A stretch of 12,008 bases of DNA from Pseudomonadota bacterium (GCA_023389135.1 JAEWEX010000520.1:1-12008), one strand, 5' to 3'; shown: positions 1 to 7,604, counted from the first letter of the stretch. Translations and numbers: made by a program. The notes: generated from the letters alone by a model not told the origin.

Positions 1-81
1 CGACAGCATGGCGGCCCGCGCCCGGCTCCGCGAGGCGAGCACCAGCGGGGCGTCCAGCCGCCAGAACGGCGCGGCGGTCAC
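1..81 (-). CDS. maf: Maf family nucleotide pyrophosphatase, N-terminal fragment (runs off left edge)
   Basis: Read leftward from a GTG at 81-79, 27 codons are open to the window edge. The peptide has [15 protein letters not shown] at residues 12-26, matching the Maf N-terminus, where a hydrophobic strand leads into an S-x-S-x-x-R nucleotide-binding turn. Maf proteins hydrolyse non-canonical or modified nucleoside triphosphates to monophosphates, and some members affect septation. The GTG overlaps the ppsR stop by 4 bases (GTGA), implying translational coupling. Maf beside ppsR is a common alphaproteobacterial arrangement, which supports the call despite the short fragment. The catalytic Asp and the C-terminal part lie outside the window, so the subfamily (dTTP/UTP type or m7GTP type) cannot be told. 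Confidence 0.8.
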   Translation of the reverse strand, partial: MTAAPFWRLDAPLVLASRSRARAAMLS

Positions 82-920
82 GTGGCCGCCATCGCGGCGC
101 GGCGATGCTCCTCGTAGAGCCTGAGGATCGCTGCGGCGGTCTCCTCGATGGAGCGCCGGGTCACGTCGATCACGGGCCAGCCGTGGCGTGCGCAAAGCCG
201 CCGGGAGGCGGTGATCTCCTCCGTGACGCGATCCTCGTCCACATAGGAGCCGTCAAGCGTGTCGCCCGCCAGCGACAGGATGCGGTTCTGGCGGAGCTGC
301 ACGATGCGCTGGGGGCTCGCGATCAGGCCCACCACCAGCGGCTTCGAGACCCCGGCGAGCTCGTCCGGAGGCGGCATGCCCGGCACCAGCGGGATGTTGG
401 CCGTCTTGATCCCGCGATTGGCCAGATAGATGCTCGTCGGCGTCTTGGAGGTGCGGCTGATGCCGATCAGCACCACATCGGCGTCTGCGAGCCCGTCCCG
501 GTGCTGGCCGTCATCGTGCATCATGGTGAAGTTCATGGCGTCGATGCGCTTGAAGTATTCCGCGTTCAGCGTGTGCTGCGCGCCGGGGCGGTGCGTCCCC
601 TCGGCGCCGAGATAGGACCGCAGCAGGGCGTGGACCGGCGCCAGCACCGACAGCACGGGACAGCCCAGTTCGCGGCAGCGGGTTTCCAGCCGCTCGGTCA
701 GCGTTTCGTCGACCAGCGTGTAGAGCACGATGCCGGGCTCGTCCTCGATGGCCGCGATGATGCGATCGACCTGTTGGGAGGTCCTCACCAGAGGGTAGAT
801 ATGCTCGATGGCGGTCACGCTGTCGTACTGGGCCGAGACCGCGCGGCCCACCGCCAGGAGCGTCTCGCCGGTGGAATCGGACACGAGATGGAGATGGAAG
901 AAGGTCAGGCCTTCGGTCAT
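78..920 (-). CDS. ppsR: Pyruvate, phosphate dikinase / PEP synthase regulatory protein (bifunctional kinase/pyrophosphorylase, DUF299)
   Basis: This 280-residue protein fits the usual 270-280 of the DUF299 family. These enzymes inactivate PEP synthase or pyruvate phosphate dikinase by ADP-dependent phosphorylation of a threonine and reactivate it by phosphate-dependent removal, controlling PEP formation from pyruvate. The N-terminus has [13 protein letters not shown] at 8-20, the family opening. The nucleotide-binding loop GISRTSKTP is at 153-161, preceded by [17 protein letters not shown] at 122-138, and [10 protein letters not shown] at 252-261 is the C-terminal signature. The ATG at 920 is chosen because the motif then starts at residue 8; a frame open to 1067 would add 49 residues unlike the family and cross the putative origin. 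No clear Shine-Dalgarno is visible. Dikinase versus synthase as target cannot be decided here. Confidence 0.93.
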   Translation of the reverse strand: MTEGLTFFHLHLVSDSTGETLLAVGRAVSAQYDSVTAIEHIYPLVRTSQQVDRIIAAIEDEPGIVLYTLVDETLTERLETRCRELGCPVLSVLAPVHALLRSYLGAEGTHRPGAQHTLNAEYFKRIDAMNFTMMHDDGQHRDGLADADVVLIGISRTSKTPTSIYLANRGIKTANIPLVPGMPPPDELAGVSKPLVVGLIASPQRIVQLRQNRILSLAGDTLDGSYVDEDRVTEEITASRRLCARHGWPVIDVTRRSIEETAAAILRLYEEHRRAAMAAT

Positions 921-931
921 GGGGACGGATC

Positions 932-940
932 TGTGGATGG
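932..940 (-). promoter_or_regulatory. Weak DnaA-box-like site
   Basis: Top-strand TGTGGATGG matches the reverse complement of the DnaA consensus (TGTGNATAA) at 7 of 9 positions. It lies just upstream of the ppsR start and alone would not be convincing; it is listed because it shares the gap with two better boxes. Confidence 0.3.
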
Positions 941-1067
941 CGGTGGACAGAGTGCCCCTGCGGGGCATGCGGCGCGGCACTGTTGCGCCAACGGGGCAAT
1001 CGATCAACAGGCGTGGAGCTGTGGCCGCGTCGCAGGCCGGAATCGTTACGCATTCGCTGTCGGCCAT

Positions 1068-1076
1068 TCATCCACA
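1068..1076 (+). promoter_or_regulatory. DnaA box (one mismatch)
   Basis: TCATCCACA differs from TTATNCACA only at the second base. It lies in the middle of the ppsR-hemE gap, 55 bases from the next box on the same strand. Confidence 0.5.
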
Positions 1077-1122
1077 CCGCCTTCCCCCGCGTAAGGCCAA
1101 GGATATCCGCCGCGTCCGGTCG

Positions 1123-1131
1123 TTATGCACC
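1123..1131 (+). promoter_or_regulatory. DnaA box (one mismatch)
   Basis: TTATGCACC differs from TTATNCACA only at the last base. It precedes the AT-rich segment at 1211-1250 by about 80 bases. Confidence 0.5.
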
Positions 1132-1229
1132 GGACGGGACGGCGCGCGGCCTGCGGGAGAAAGCTGTCGGTGACTTGTGGCCTTGGTCGAAACGAGGCAA
1201 ACCCACCGACCAGAAGAAAAAGAAGCCAA

Positions 1230-1248
1230 TTAAGACTTCCTTAACCAT
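1230..1248 (+). promoter_or_regulatory. CtrA binding box, perfect TTAA-N7-TTAACCAT
   Basis: TTAA at 1230-1233 and TTAA at 1241-1244 are separated by exactly 7 bases, and the second half continues as CCAT, matching the extended CtrA half-site. The box ends 17 bases before the hemE start codon, within the AT-rich part of the candidate origin. In Caulobacter, CtrA boxes in the origin block initiation and overlap a hemE promoter; the same arrangement is inferred here. The TAA inside the right half-site also closes the hemE reading frame upstream. Confidence 0.75.
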
Positions 1249-1265
1249 TTGGGAGCGCGGACGGC

Positions 1266-2291
1266 GTGGCGGAAAAACCTCTTCTCAGGGTGCTTGCAGG
1301 GCAGACGCTCGATCCGCCCCCGGTGTGGTTCATGCGTCAGGCGGGACGCTACCTCGCCGAGTATCGTGCACTGCGAGCCCAGGCCGGGTCGTTCCTCGAC
1401 CTGTGCTACGCACCGGCCCTGGCGGCGGAGGTCACGCTGCAGCCGATCCGCAGGTTCGGGTTCGACGCCGCCATCCTGTTCTCCGACATTCTGGTCGTGC
1501 CGCATGCGTTGGGACAGGAACTGACCTTCGTGGAAGGCGAGGGCCCCAGGCTGCCTCCGATCACCGACGAGGCGGGGCTCGCAGAGCTTCGCACGACGCT
1601 GGACGAAAACCGCGCCGGACGGGTCTACGAGACCGTATCGAGGGTGAAGGCCGATCTCCCCCCTGGAGTGGCGCTGATCGGCTTCTGTGGCGCTCCCTGG
1701 ACGGTTTCGACCTACATGGTGGGCGGCGGTGTCGATCGCGGCGCGGCGGCGTTGTGGGCGCGGCGCGACCCGAAGGGCTTCGGCCGGCTGATCGAGCGGA
1801 TCGAGGACGCATCGGTGGAATATCTCAGCGGCCAGGCCGCGGCGGGGGCGGAGGCGTTGCAGCTGTTCGACAGCTGGGCCGGCGAACTCGCGCCCGACCT
1901 GTTCCACGAACTGAGCATCGCGCCCATGCGGCGCATGACCGCCAGGCTCAAGGCGCGGCACCCGGGCATTCCGGTGATAGCGTTTCCGCGCGGCGCCGGA
2001 TCGCAGATGGCGGCCGTGGCCGGGATCGGCGCCGACGCAATCGGGATCGACACCGCCGAGGATCCCGCAGCGGTGCGCAAGGTGCTCGGCGCGTCGGCAG
2101 TGCTTCAGGGCAATCTCGATCCGCTCGCCCTGATCGCCGGCGGCGAGGGCCTGGACCGGGCGGTCGATGCGGTGCTCGACGGAATGGCCGGCGGACCGTT
2201 CGTGTTCAATCTCGGCCATGGCATCAGGCAGGAAACGCCCATCGCGTCGGTCGAGCGCGCCCTCGCCCGGATCAGGCGTACCGCCCGGTGA
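1266..2291 (+). CDS. hemE: Uroporphyrinogen decarboxylase
   Basis: HemE decarboxylates the four acetate side chains of uroporphyrinogen III to give coproporphyrinogen III, a cytosolic step of heme and chlorophyll synthesis. The product is 341 residues, normal for the family. PVWFMRQAGRY at 19-29 is the first HemE signature. FSDI at 72-75 supplies the catalytic Asp (Asp74), GFCGAPWTVSTYMVGG at 139-154 includes the conserved Tyr150, and FNLGHGI near 314-320 holds the conserved His318. The start is GTG: the only in-frame codons between it and an upstream TAA at 1242-1244 are non-start codons, and GGGAG lies 10 bases before it. The stop overlaps the hemJ start. Its promoter must lie in the candidate origin, beside the CtrA box. 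Confidence 0.97.
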   Translation: MAEKPLLRVLAGQTLDPPPVWFMRQAGRYLAEYRALRAQAGSFLDLCYAPALAAEVTLQPIRRFGFDAAILFSDILVVPHALGQELTFVEGEGPRLPPITDEAGLAELRTTLDENRAGRVYETVSRVKADLPPGVALIGFCGAPWTVSTYMVGGGVDRGAAALWARRDPKGFGRLIERIEDASVEYLSGQAAAGAEALQLFDSWAGELAPDLFHELSIAPMRRMTARLKARHPGIPVIAFPRGAGSQMAAVAGIGADAIGIDTAEDPAAVRKVLGASAVLQGNLDPLALIAGGEGLDRAVDAVLDGMAGGPFVFNLGHGIRQETPIASVERALARIRRTAR

Positions 2292-2713
2292 CGTATCTCT
2301 GGCTCAAGGTGGCCCACATCGTCGCGATGATCGCGTGGATGGCGGCGCTGCTGTATCTGCCGAGGCTGTTCGTCTACCACGCAGCCGCGACGCCGGGATC
2401 GGAGCTGTCCGAGACGTTCAAGGTCATGGAGAGACGCCTGCTCAAGGCCATCGCCACCCCGGCGATGATCGCGACATGGGTGTTCGGGGTGTCGCTCGTC
2501 GTTGTGGGCGGGTTGTGGTCCGAAGGCTGGCTGCATGCCAAGTTCGCCCTGGTGCTCGCACTTTCCGGCATCCATGGCTGGCTGGTGCGGCTTGCACGGG
2601 GTTTCGCCGCGGACGACAATCGCCGCAGCGGCCGGTTCTACCGGGTGCTCAACGAGGTTCCGGCCGTGATCATGCTCGCGATCGTGGTCCTCGTGGTGAT
2701 CCGGCCATTCTGA
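2288..2713 (+). CDS. hemJ: Protoporphyrinogen IX oxidase, HemJ type (UPF0093/CopD-like membrane protein)
   Basis: HemJ oxidises protoporphyrinogen IX to protoporphyrin IX and replaces HemG/HemY in many alphaproteobacteria and cyanobacteria. This is a 141-residue inner-membrane protein with four predicted hydrophobic segments near 4-24, 54-76, 82-104 and 122-139. The opening LWLKVAHIVAMIAWMAALLY carries the conserved His10 that ligates heme b in characterised members, and HAKF at 83-86 carries the conserved Lys85. The chosen start is the GTG whose last bases overlap the hemE stop (GTGA). This gives the usual family length and implies translational coupling with hemE. The same frame stays open far upstream through hemE but encodes nothing family-like there. 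Position after hemE strongly supports the heme role. Confidence 0.92.
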   Translation: MTYLWLKVAHIVAMIAWMAALLYLPRLFVYHAAATPGSELSETFKVMERRLLKAIATPAMIATWVFGVSLVVVGGLWSEGWLHAKFALVLALSGIHGWLVRLARGFAADDNRRSGRFYRVLNEVPAVIMLAIVVLVVIRPF

Positions 2714-2923
2714 GTTTCGCTTGCGGCATGCGGGCGAAGCGCGTATGTGTTGGCCACTTCCGAAACGCGGACAGTCGCTGGTGCACGGTCTATGGACCCC
2801 GCGCCGGTGGCGACCGGGCCTCCCCCGGACGTGCCCGGCACGCAAGATCCGCGAATCTCCGCACCCCTGTCCTGTCTTAGACCGCATGCTTCTGCTCGCG
2901 GTCTCCTACCCGGAAACACTTCC
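2714..2923 (+). other. rho leader / hemJ-rho intergenic region
   Basis: This 210-base gap precedes rho. A C-rich, G-poor stretch at about 2852-2879 is followed at once by a 7-base-pair hairpin, AGACCGC (2879-2885) with GCGGTCT (2898-2904), 20 bases before the rho ATG. The stretch resembles a Rho-loading region. Because rho is autogenously controlled through its leader in enterobacteria, autoregulation here is a reasonable guess, not something the sequence proves. I see no convincing promoter. Confidence 0.35.
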
Positions 2924-4189
2924 ATGCCGGAAATCAAGCTTCTGGACCTCAAGGCCAAGGCGCCCACCGAGCTGTTGGCCTTCGCCGAGGAGCTCGAGGT
3001 CGAGAACGCCTCCACCATGCGCAAGCAGGAGCTGCTGTTCGCGATCCTCAAGCAGCTCGCCGCCCGGGAGACCGACATCATCGGACGCGGCGTGGTCGAG
3101 GTCCTGCAGGACGGCTTCGGCTTCCTGCGCTCGCCGGATGCCAACTACCTGCCCGGACCCGACGACATCTATATCTCGCCGTCGCAGATCCGGCGCTTCT
3201 CGCTGCGTACCGGCGACACCGTCGAGGGCCAGATTCGCAGCCCGAAAGATGCGGAGCGCTACTTCGCGCTGCTCAAGGTCAACACCATCAATTTCGAGGA
3301 TCCCGAGAAGACGCGGCACAAGGTTCATTTCGACAGCCTGACGCCGCTCTATCCGGACGAGCGGCTCCGGATGGAGGTGGAGGACCCCACCATCCGTGAC
3401 TTCTCGGCGCGCGTGATCGACATCGTCGCGCCGCTCGGCAAGGGCCAGCGCGCGCTCATCGTCGCGCCGCCGCGGACCGGCAAGACGGTGCTGCTGCAGA
3501 ACATCGCGCGGTCGATCACCGCGAACCATCCCGAATGCTACCTCATCGTGCTGCTGATCGACGAGCGGCCCGAGGAGGTCACCGACATGCAGCGCACGGT
3601 GAAGGGCGAGGTTGTGTCGTCGACCTTCGACGAACCGGCGGCGCGCCATGTCCAGGTTGCGGAGATGGTGATCGAGAAGGCCAAGCGGCTGGTGGAGCAC
3701 GGCCGCGACGTGGTCATTCTCCTGGATTCCATCACCCGGCTGGGCCGCGCCTACAACACGGTGGTCCCCTCCTCCGGCAAGGTGCTGACGGGCGGCGTCG
3801 ACGCCAACGCGCTCCAGCGGCCCAAGCGCTTCTTCGGCGCGGCGCGCAACATCGAGGAAGGCGGCTCGCTTTCGATCATCGCCACGGCTCTGATCGACAC
3901 CGGCAGCCGCATGGACGAGGTGATCTTCGAGGAGTTCAAGGGCACGGGCAATTCCGAGCTGATCCTGGACCGCAAGGTGTCCGACAAGCGCGTGTTCCCG
4001 GCCATGGACATCACAAGGTCCGGCACCCGCAAGGAGGAGCTCCTGGTCCCGCCGGATATCCTCAAGAAGATGTATGTCCTGCGCCGGATCCTCAATCCCA
4101 TGGGGACGGTCGACGCCATCGAGTTCCTGATGGACAAGCTGCGGCACACCAAGTCGAACAGCGAGTTCTTCGACTCCATGAACACCTGA
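2924..4189 (+). CDS. rho: Transcription termination factor Rho
   Basis: Rho is a hexameric RNA-dependent ATPase that loads on C-rich nascent RNA and releases RNA polymerase. The product has 421 residues, standard length. An N-terminal helical domain (1-50) leads into a cold-shock-like RNA-binding domain with GFGFLR at 64-69 and [19 protein letters not shown] at 74-92. The ATPase core has Walker A APPRTGKT at 181-188, the catalytic-glutamate region [10 protein letters not shown] at 212-221, and Walker B VVILLDS at 263-269. The Q-loop is around [12 protein letters not shown] (285-296) and the R-loop [11 protein letters not shown] is at 340-350. The ATG at 2924 gives [10 protein letters not shown], the usual alphaproteobacterial N-terminus; upstream in-frame starts add unlike sequence. 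No strong Shine-Dalgarno is seen. It has no unusual insertion. Confidence 0.98.
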   Translation: MPEIKLLDLKAKAPTELLAFAEELEVENASTMRKQELLFAILKQLAARETDIIGRGVVEVLQDGFGFLRSPDANYLPGPDDIYISPSQIRRFSLRTGDTVEGQIRSPKDAERYFALLKVNTINFEDPEKTRHKVHFDSLTPLYPDERLRMEVEDPTIRDFSARVIDIVAPLGKGQRALIVAPPRTGKTVLLQNIARSITANHPECYLIVLLIDERPEEVTDMQRTVKGEVVSSTFDEPAARHVQVAEMVIEKAKRLVEHGRDVVILLDSITRLGRAYNTVVPSSGKVLTGGVDANALQRPKRFFGAARNIEEGGSLSIIATALIDTGSRMDEVIFEEFKGTGNSELILDRKVSDKRVFPAMDITRSGTRKEELLVPPDILKKMYVLRRILNPMGTVDAIEFLMDKLRHTKSNSEFFDSMNT

Positions 4190-4235
4190 CAGGCGGCCGC
4201 ATCTTCCGATTCGGCCACGAAACGTACGCAGCTCC

Positions 4236-4251
4236 CGATTCACGTGAAACC
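4236..4251. other. parS: parS-like centromere site (degenerate)
   Basis: CGATTCACGTGAAACC centred on CACGTG matches the 16-base chromosomal parS palindrome (TGTTTCACGTGAAACA) at 13 of 16 positions, with an intact right arm. It lies in the rho-mnmE gap, 76 bases before the second candidate start of mnmE. It is weaker than the two sites downstream, but it lies in the same cluster and outside coding sequence, so binding by ParB is likely. Confidence 0.6.
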
Positions 4252-4316
4252 CGTGGCCGGCGCGCCTCGGGGCCGCACTGATCGATTCGGTTGCGTACTG
4301 TTCCCATGAGCGCCCT

Positions 4317-4320
4317 GGAG
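4317..4320 (+). promoter_or_regulatory. Ribosome binding site that decides the mnmE start
   Basis: GGAG lies 6 bases before the ATG at 4327. The ATG at 4306 and the TTG at 4291 have no comparable purine-rich element, so 4327 is preferred. Confidence 0.55.
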
Positions 4321-4326
4321 CAGGCC

Positions 4327-5670
4327 ATGGAACCCTCAGGCCAGGCCGACACCATCTTCGCTGTGGCGACCGCACCCGGCAAGGCTGCGCTGGCCATCCT
4401 CAGGATCTCGGGCCCGGACGCCATAGCCGCCGTGGAGGGCATGGTTGGGGGTTCTTTGCCGCCGCGTCGCCTGGTGCGACGCCGCCTGAGCGATCCTCGG
4501 TCCGGGGAAGCGCTGGATGACGGCATGGTCGTGGTGTTTCCCGCACCGGCATCGGCGACCGGAGAGGATGTCGGCGAACTCCACCTCCATGGGGGCCGTG
4601 CTGTGGTCGCGGCGGTGATGCGGGCTCTGGGCCATATGGAGGGCCTGCGCCCAGCGGAGCCGGGCGAGTATGCCAGGCGCGCGTTCCTCAACGGCAAGCT
4701 GGATCTCTCACAGGCGGAGGCCCTTGCCGATCTCATCGATGCCGAGACCGACGGTCAGCGCCGCCAGGCCCTGCGCGGGCTGGACGGGGGCATCGGCGCT
4801 CGCGCCGAGGACTGGCGCCGGCGAATTCTGCAGGCGCAGGGCCTGGCGGAAGCTGCAATCGACTTCGCGGATGAGGGTGATGTTGCCGACGGCATCCCGG
4901 CGACCGTCATGGGCGAGGCGGCGTCGATCGCCGCAGAAATCGAGGCCGTGCTCACCGACGGCCGCGCCGGCGAGCGAATGCGGAACGGCGTGACGGTGGT
5001 GATCGCAGGTCCGCCGAATGCCGGCAAGTCGACGCTGTTCAATCTCCTGGCGCGCCGCGATGTCGCCATCGTATCCCCGCATCCCGGCACCACGCGCGAT
5101 GTTCTGGAGGTCCGGCTGGACCTCGGCGGTTTGCCGCTGACATTGATCGATACCGCCGGCCTGCGCGCATCGACCGACGCGGTGGAGATCGAAGGCGTGC
5201 GCCGCGCCAGGGACCAGATGGCTTCCGCCGATCTGGTGCTGCTGCTCAGGCCGGTCGATTCGGATATGGAATGGCTTGGGCTGGCTGATGATGGCGGGTC
5301 GTCTGTCGTCGTGGAGGTCGACTCCAAGTCTGATCTTCTTGATCCGAGTCTGAAGCCCTGTCTGGGCCGCATCGGCATTTCCGCTGCCACCGGGGCAGGC
5401 ATTGACGAACTGACGGCGCTGCTGATGGGAAGGGCTGCCGCCATCTTGGAGGCTGGCGGCATTCAGGACGCCATCGTGACGCGTGAACGTCATCGGCGCG
5501 CACTTGAGGACGCACTGCGGGGTCTGAGAAGCGTCGCGGTTGCGCCCGGCGACGAGCTTCGCGCCGAGGCGTTGAGGCTGGCTGCGAGGGCAGTAGGACG
5601 AATCGCCGGCCGCATCGATGTCGAGGATGTCCTGGGCGAGATCTTCATGCGATTCTGCATAGGCAAGTGA
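4327..5670 (+). CDS. mnmE: tRNA uridine-5-carboxymethylaminomethyl modification GTPase MnmE
   Basis: MnmE works with MnmG to add the (carboxymethyl)aminomethyl group at C5 of wobble uridine 34 in certain tRNAs. The 447 residues show the formyl-tetrahydrofolate-binding domain (DTIFAVATAPGKAALAILR at 8-26, GELHLHGG at 83-90, EPGEYARRAFLNGKLDLSQAEA at 111-132). The inserted GTPase domain has G1 GPPNAGKS at 228-235, G2 GTTRD at 254-258 and G3 DTAGLR at 275-280. The helical domain ends in the catalytic FCIGK at 443-447. The G4 motif reads SKSD at 333-336 instead of NKxD, keeping the Asp. The start is set by GGAG at 4317; an ATG at 4306 would add 7 residues. The gene is followed immediately by a parS site and then mnmG, its partner. 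Confidence 0.96.
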   Translation: MEPSGQADTIFAVATAPGKAALAILRISGPDAIAAVEGMVGGSLPPRRLVRRRLSDPRSGEALDDGMVVVFPAPASATGEDVGELHLHGGRAVVAAVMRALGHMEGLRPAEPGEYARRAFLNGKLDLSQAEALADLIDAETDGQRRQALRGLDGGIGARAEDWRRRILQAQGLAEAAIDFADEGDVADGIPATVMGEAASIAAEIEAVLTDGRAGERMRNGVTVVIAGPPNAGKSTLFNLLARRDVAIVSPHPGTTRDVLEVRLDLGGLPLTLIDTAGLRASTDAVEIEGVRRARDQMASADLVLLLRPVDSDMEWLGLADDGGSSVVVEVDSKSDLLDPSLKPCLGRIGISAATGAGIDELTALLMGRAAAILEAGGIQDAIVTRERHRRALEDALRGLRSVAVAPGDELRAEALRLAARAVGRIAGRIDVEDVLGEIFMRFCIGK

Positions 5671-5685
5671 GTTTCACGTGAAACG
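5670..5685. other. parS: parS centromere site (perfect 14-base palindrome)
   Basis: GTTTCACGTGAAAC at 5671-5684 is a perfect palindrome and 14 of 16 bases match parS, only the outermost pair differing. It begins directly after the mnmE stop codon in the 62-base gap before mnmG. ParB, encoded 3.5 kb downstream, is the expected ligand. Confidence 0.9.
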
Positions 5686-5718
5686 CCTTGTGCTTTGACG
5701 ACTCGATTCGGGTCCGAT

Positions 5719-5725
5719 AGGAGGT
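5719..5725 (+). promoter_or_regulatory. Strong Shine-Dalgarno of mnmG
   Basis: AGGAGGT is a full anti-Shine-Dalgarno match 7 bases before the mnmG ATG, the strongest ribosome binding site I see in the window. It fixes the start at 5733. Confidence 0.85.
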
Positions 5726-5732
5726 CGACGCG

Positions 5733-7604
5733 ATGAGTCTACGGTTCGATGTCATAGTGGTCGGCGGAGGCCATGCCGGTTGCGAGGCCGCGGCCGCCGC
5801 GGCGCGATCTGGCGCGCGCGTGGCGCTGGTGACCCACCGCGCGGCGACCATCGGGGCGATGTCCTGCAACCCCGCCATCGGAGGCATGGGCAAGGGCCAT
5901 CTGGTTCGGGAGATCGACGCGCTGGATGGTCTCATGGGGCGCATCGCGGACGCCGGCGGGATCCAGTTCCGTGTCCTGAACCGCCGCAAGGGGCCTGCCG
6001 TTCGCGGCCCGCGTTGCCAGGCCGACCGGAAACTCTACGCGGCCGCCATGCAGCAGGCCATTGCATCGCAGCACAACCTCGAGGTTGTCGAGGGCGAGGT
6101 CGCGGATCTTTCGATGGAGGCGGGTCGGGTCACCGGCGCGATCCTTTCCGACGGCCGGGCCATCGTCGCGGCAGCCGTCGTCCTCACGACAGGGACCTTC
6201 CTCGATGGACTGATCCACATCGGCGAGCGGCGCGTTGCGGCGGGCCGCGCCGGTGAAGCGCCGGCGCTTGCGCTCTCCCGGACGCTGCGCAAGTCGGGCT
6301 TCGCGCTGGGGCGCCTCAAGACCGGCACCCCTCCCCGTCTGGACGGTCGCACCATCGACTACGCCGCCATGGAGCCACAACCGGGAGATGTTCCACCGGA
6401 GCCGTTCTCGGCGCTCACGGCCGCCATCGTGAACCCTCAGGTCGACTGCCACATCACCCGCACCACCGCCGCCACCCATCGCGTGATTTCCGAGAACATA
6501 GGCCGATCCGCCATGTATTCCGGGGCGATCAAAGGCCGCGGCCCACGTTACTGTCCCTCCATTGAGGACAAGGTGGTCCGCTTCGGCGACCGCGACAGCC
6601 ACCAGATTTTCCTGGAGCCGGAGGGGCTCGACGATCCCACGATCTATCCCAACGGCATCTCCACATCGCTGCCGGAGGACGTGCAGCGCGCGCTGATCGC
6701 CACCATTCCGGGGCTCGAGCGGGCGGAGATTCTGCGGCCGGGCTACGCCATCGAGTATGACTATGTCGATCCGCGGGAGCTGACGCCGAGCCTCGAGACC
6801 AAGCGGATCGCGGGACTGTTCCTGGCCGGTCAGATCAACGGCACCACGGGCTACGAGGAAGCGGCGGCCCAGGGTCTGGTGGCGGGGCTCAACGCCGCCC
6901 GTCGGGCCGGTGGCGGCACGGCCGTCACGTTCGAGCGGTCCGAGGCCTATCTCGGCGTGATGATCGACGATCTCGTGACCCGCGGCGTAACCGAGCCCTA
7001 CAGGATGTTCACGTCCCGGGCGGAATACCGACTGTCTCTGAGGGCCGACAACGCCGACCAGCGGCTGACGCCACGCGGCGTCGAGATCGGATGCGTCGGG
7101 GCGGAGCGGGTCCGGGCGTGGCGGGCGCGATCCGACGCGCTGGAGGCGGCCCGGGAACTGGTGGGCGGCCTGTCCCTGACGCCAACGGAGGCTCGGCGTC
7201 ACGGGCTCGAGGTGAACCAGGACGGGGTCCGGCGGACCGGCTTCGCGCTGCTGTCATCGGGCGTGGGACTGGATGAGCTGATCCGCATCTGGCCGGAGCT
7301 TGGAGGGCTGCAACCTTCGATTGCGGCGCAGATAGAAACCGATGCCTTGTACTCGGTTCACCTTTCGCGGCAGGAGGTCGAGATTGCGGCGGTCCGGCGG
7401 GAGGAGCAGATGCCGATCCCGGGCGATCTGGCCTATGGAGCGATCGCCGGACTTTCGGCGGAACTGGCTCAGAAGCTTGAATTGATTCGGCCCCGGACCA
7501 TCGGTCAGGCAGGCCGGATCGAGGGCATGACGCCCGCCGCCATGGTTCTGCTTGTGGCGCATTCGCGCCGCGCGACAGGCGTCTCGACACGGGGCGCGGC
7601 ATGA
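5733..7604 (+). CDS. mnmG: tRNA uridine-5-carboxymethylaminomethyl modification enzyme MnmG (GidA)
   Basis: MnmG is the FAD-dependent partner of MnmE in modification of tRNA wobble uridine. The 623-residue length is typical. The N-terminal FAD-binding motif is [14 protein letters not shown] at 7-20. MSCNPAIGG at 43-51 contains Cys45, and [11 protein letters not shown] at 270-280 contains Cys274; these correspond to the two functional cysteines of the family. The second MnmG signature, [16 protein letters not shown], is at 366-381, and the C-terminal helical region for MnmE and tRNA contacts is complete. The ATG at 5733 has a strong Shine-Dalgarno. The stop overlaps the rsmG start (ATGA). Tandem GANTC motifs lie at 5700-5709 upstream. 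Confidence 0.98.
   Translation: MSLRFDVIVVGGGHAGCEAAAAAARSGARVALVTHRAATIGAMSCNPAIGGMGKGHLVREIDALDGLMGRIADAGGIQFRVLNRRKGPAVRGPRCQADRKLYAAAMQQAIASQHNLEVVEGEVADLSMEAGRVTGAILSDGRAIVAAAVVLTTGTFLDGLIHIGERRVAAGRAGEAPALALSRTLRKSGFALGRLKTGTPPRLDGRTIDYAAMEPQPGDVPPEPFSALTAAIVNPQVDCHITRTTAATHRVISENIGRSAMYSGAIKGRGPRYCPSIEDKVVRFGDRDSHQIFLEPEGLDDPTIYPNGISTSLPEDVQRALIATIPGLERAEILRPGYAIEYDYVDPRELTPSLETKRIAGLFLAGQINGTTGYEEAAAQGLVAGLNAARRAGGGTAVTFERSEAYLGVMIDDLVTRGVTEPYRMFTSRAEYRLSLRADNADQRLTPRGVEIGCVGAERVRAWRARSDALEAARELVGGLSLTPTEARRHGLEVNQDGVRRTGFALLSSGVGLDELIRIWPELGGLQPSIAAQIETDALYSVHLSRQEVEIAAVRREEQMPIPGDLAYGAIAGLSAELAQKLELIRPRTIGQAGRIEGMTPAAMVLLVAHSRRATGVSTRGAA

Larger units (their letters stand above)
921..1265. 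other. Divergent intergenic region, candidate chromosomal replication origin (oriC)
   Basis: This 345-base gap separates ppsR from hemE, the place where the alphaproteobacterial origin sits in Caulobacter-type chromosomes (upstream of hemE). It contains TCATCCACA at 1068-1076 and TTATGCACC at 1123-1131, each one mismatch from the DnaA consensus TTATNCACA, and TGTGGATGG at 932-940, the reverse complement of a site with two mismatches. An AT-rich segment at 1211-1250 (27 of 40 bases A/T, against a GC-rich surrounding) could serve as an unwinding element. A perfect CtrA box overlaps it at 1230-1248, and a GANTC methylation-type motif is at 1040-1044. I see no gene in the gap. The number of good DnaA boxes is low, so the call rests on site, position and gene order together. 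Confidence 0.65.

Noticed and set aside
79..84. CACGTG at the ppsR/maf junction as a further parS site
   Set aside because: Only the hexamer core is present; the flanking T and A arms are absent.
921..1067. N-terminal extension of ppsR by 49 residues to an ATG at 1067
   Set aside because: The added residues resemble nothing in the family, while the ATG at 920 places the [13 protein letters not shown] motif at the expected distance. The extension would also cover the candidate origin.
983..2287. A long frame running from the intergenic gap through hemE into hemJ, suggesting a fused 576-residue protein
   Set aside because: Only the part after 2288 is HemJ-like. The rest is out-of-frame hemE with no domain, and the GTGA overlap gives hemJ a normal start.
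2728..2880. A 50-codon upstream open frame in the rho leader, a possible rho leader peptide
   Set aside because: It has no Shine-Dalgarno, an Arg-rich composition as expected by chance, and no recognisable similarity. Conservation would be needed.
2105..2887. Long open frame antisense to hemE/hemJ, and similar long antisense frames opposite rho, mnmG, parA/parB and leuB
   Set aside because: They mirror strongly GC-biased genes, have low-complexity Arg/Ala/His-rich translations and no domains. This is the usual shadow effect at high GC.
4251..4280. GC-rich inverted repeat after rho as its terminator
   Set aside because: The stem is broken, no T tract follows, and it lies too close to the mnmE start and next to the parS-like site to be convincing.
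5695..5723. TTGACG with a downstream TAGGAG as a sigma-70 promoter for mnmG
   Set aside because: The -10 match is poor, and transcription would begin within or after the Shine-Dalgarno, leaving it out of the message.
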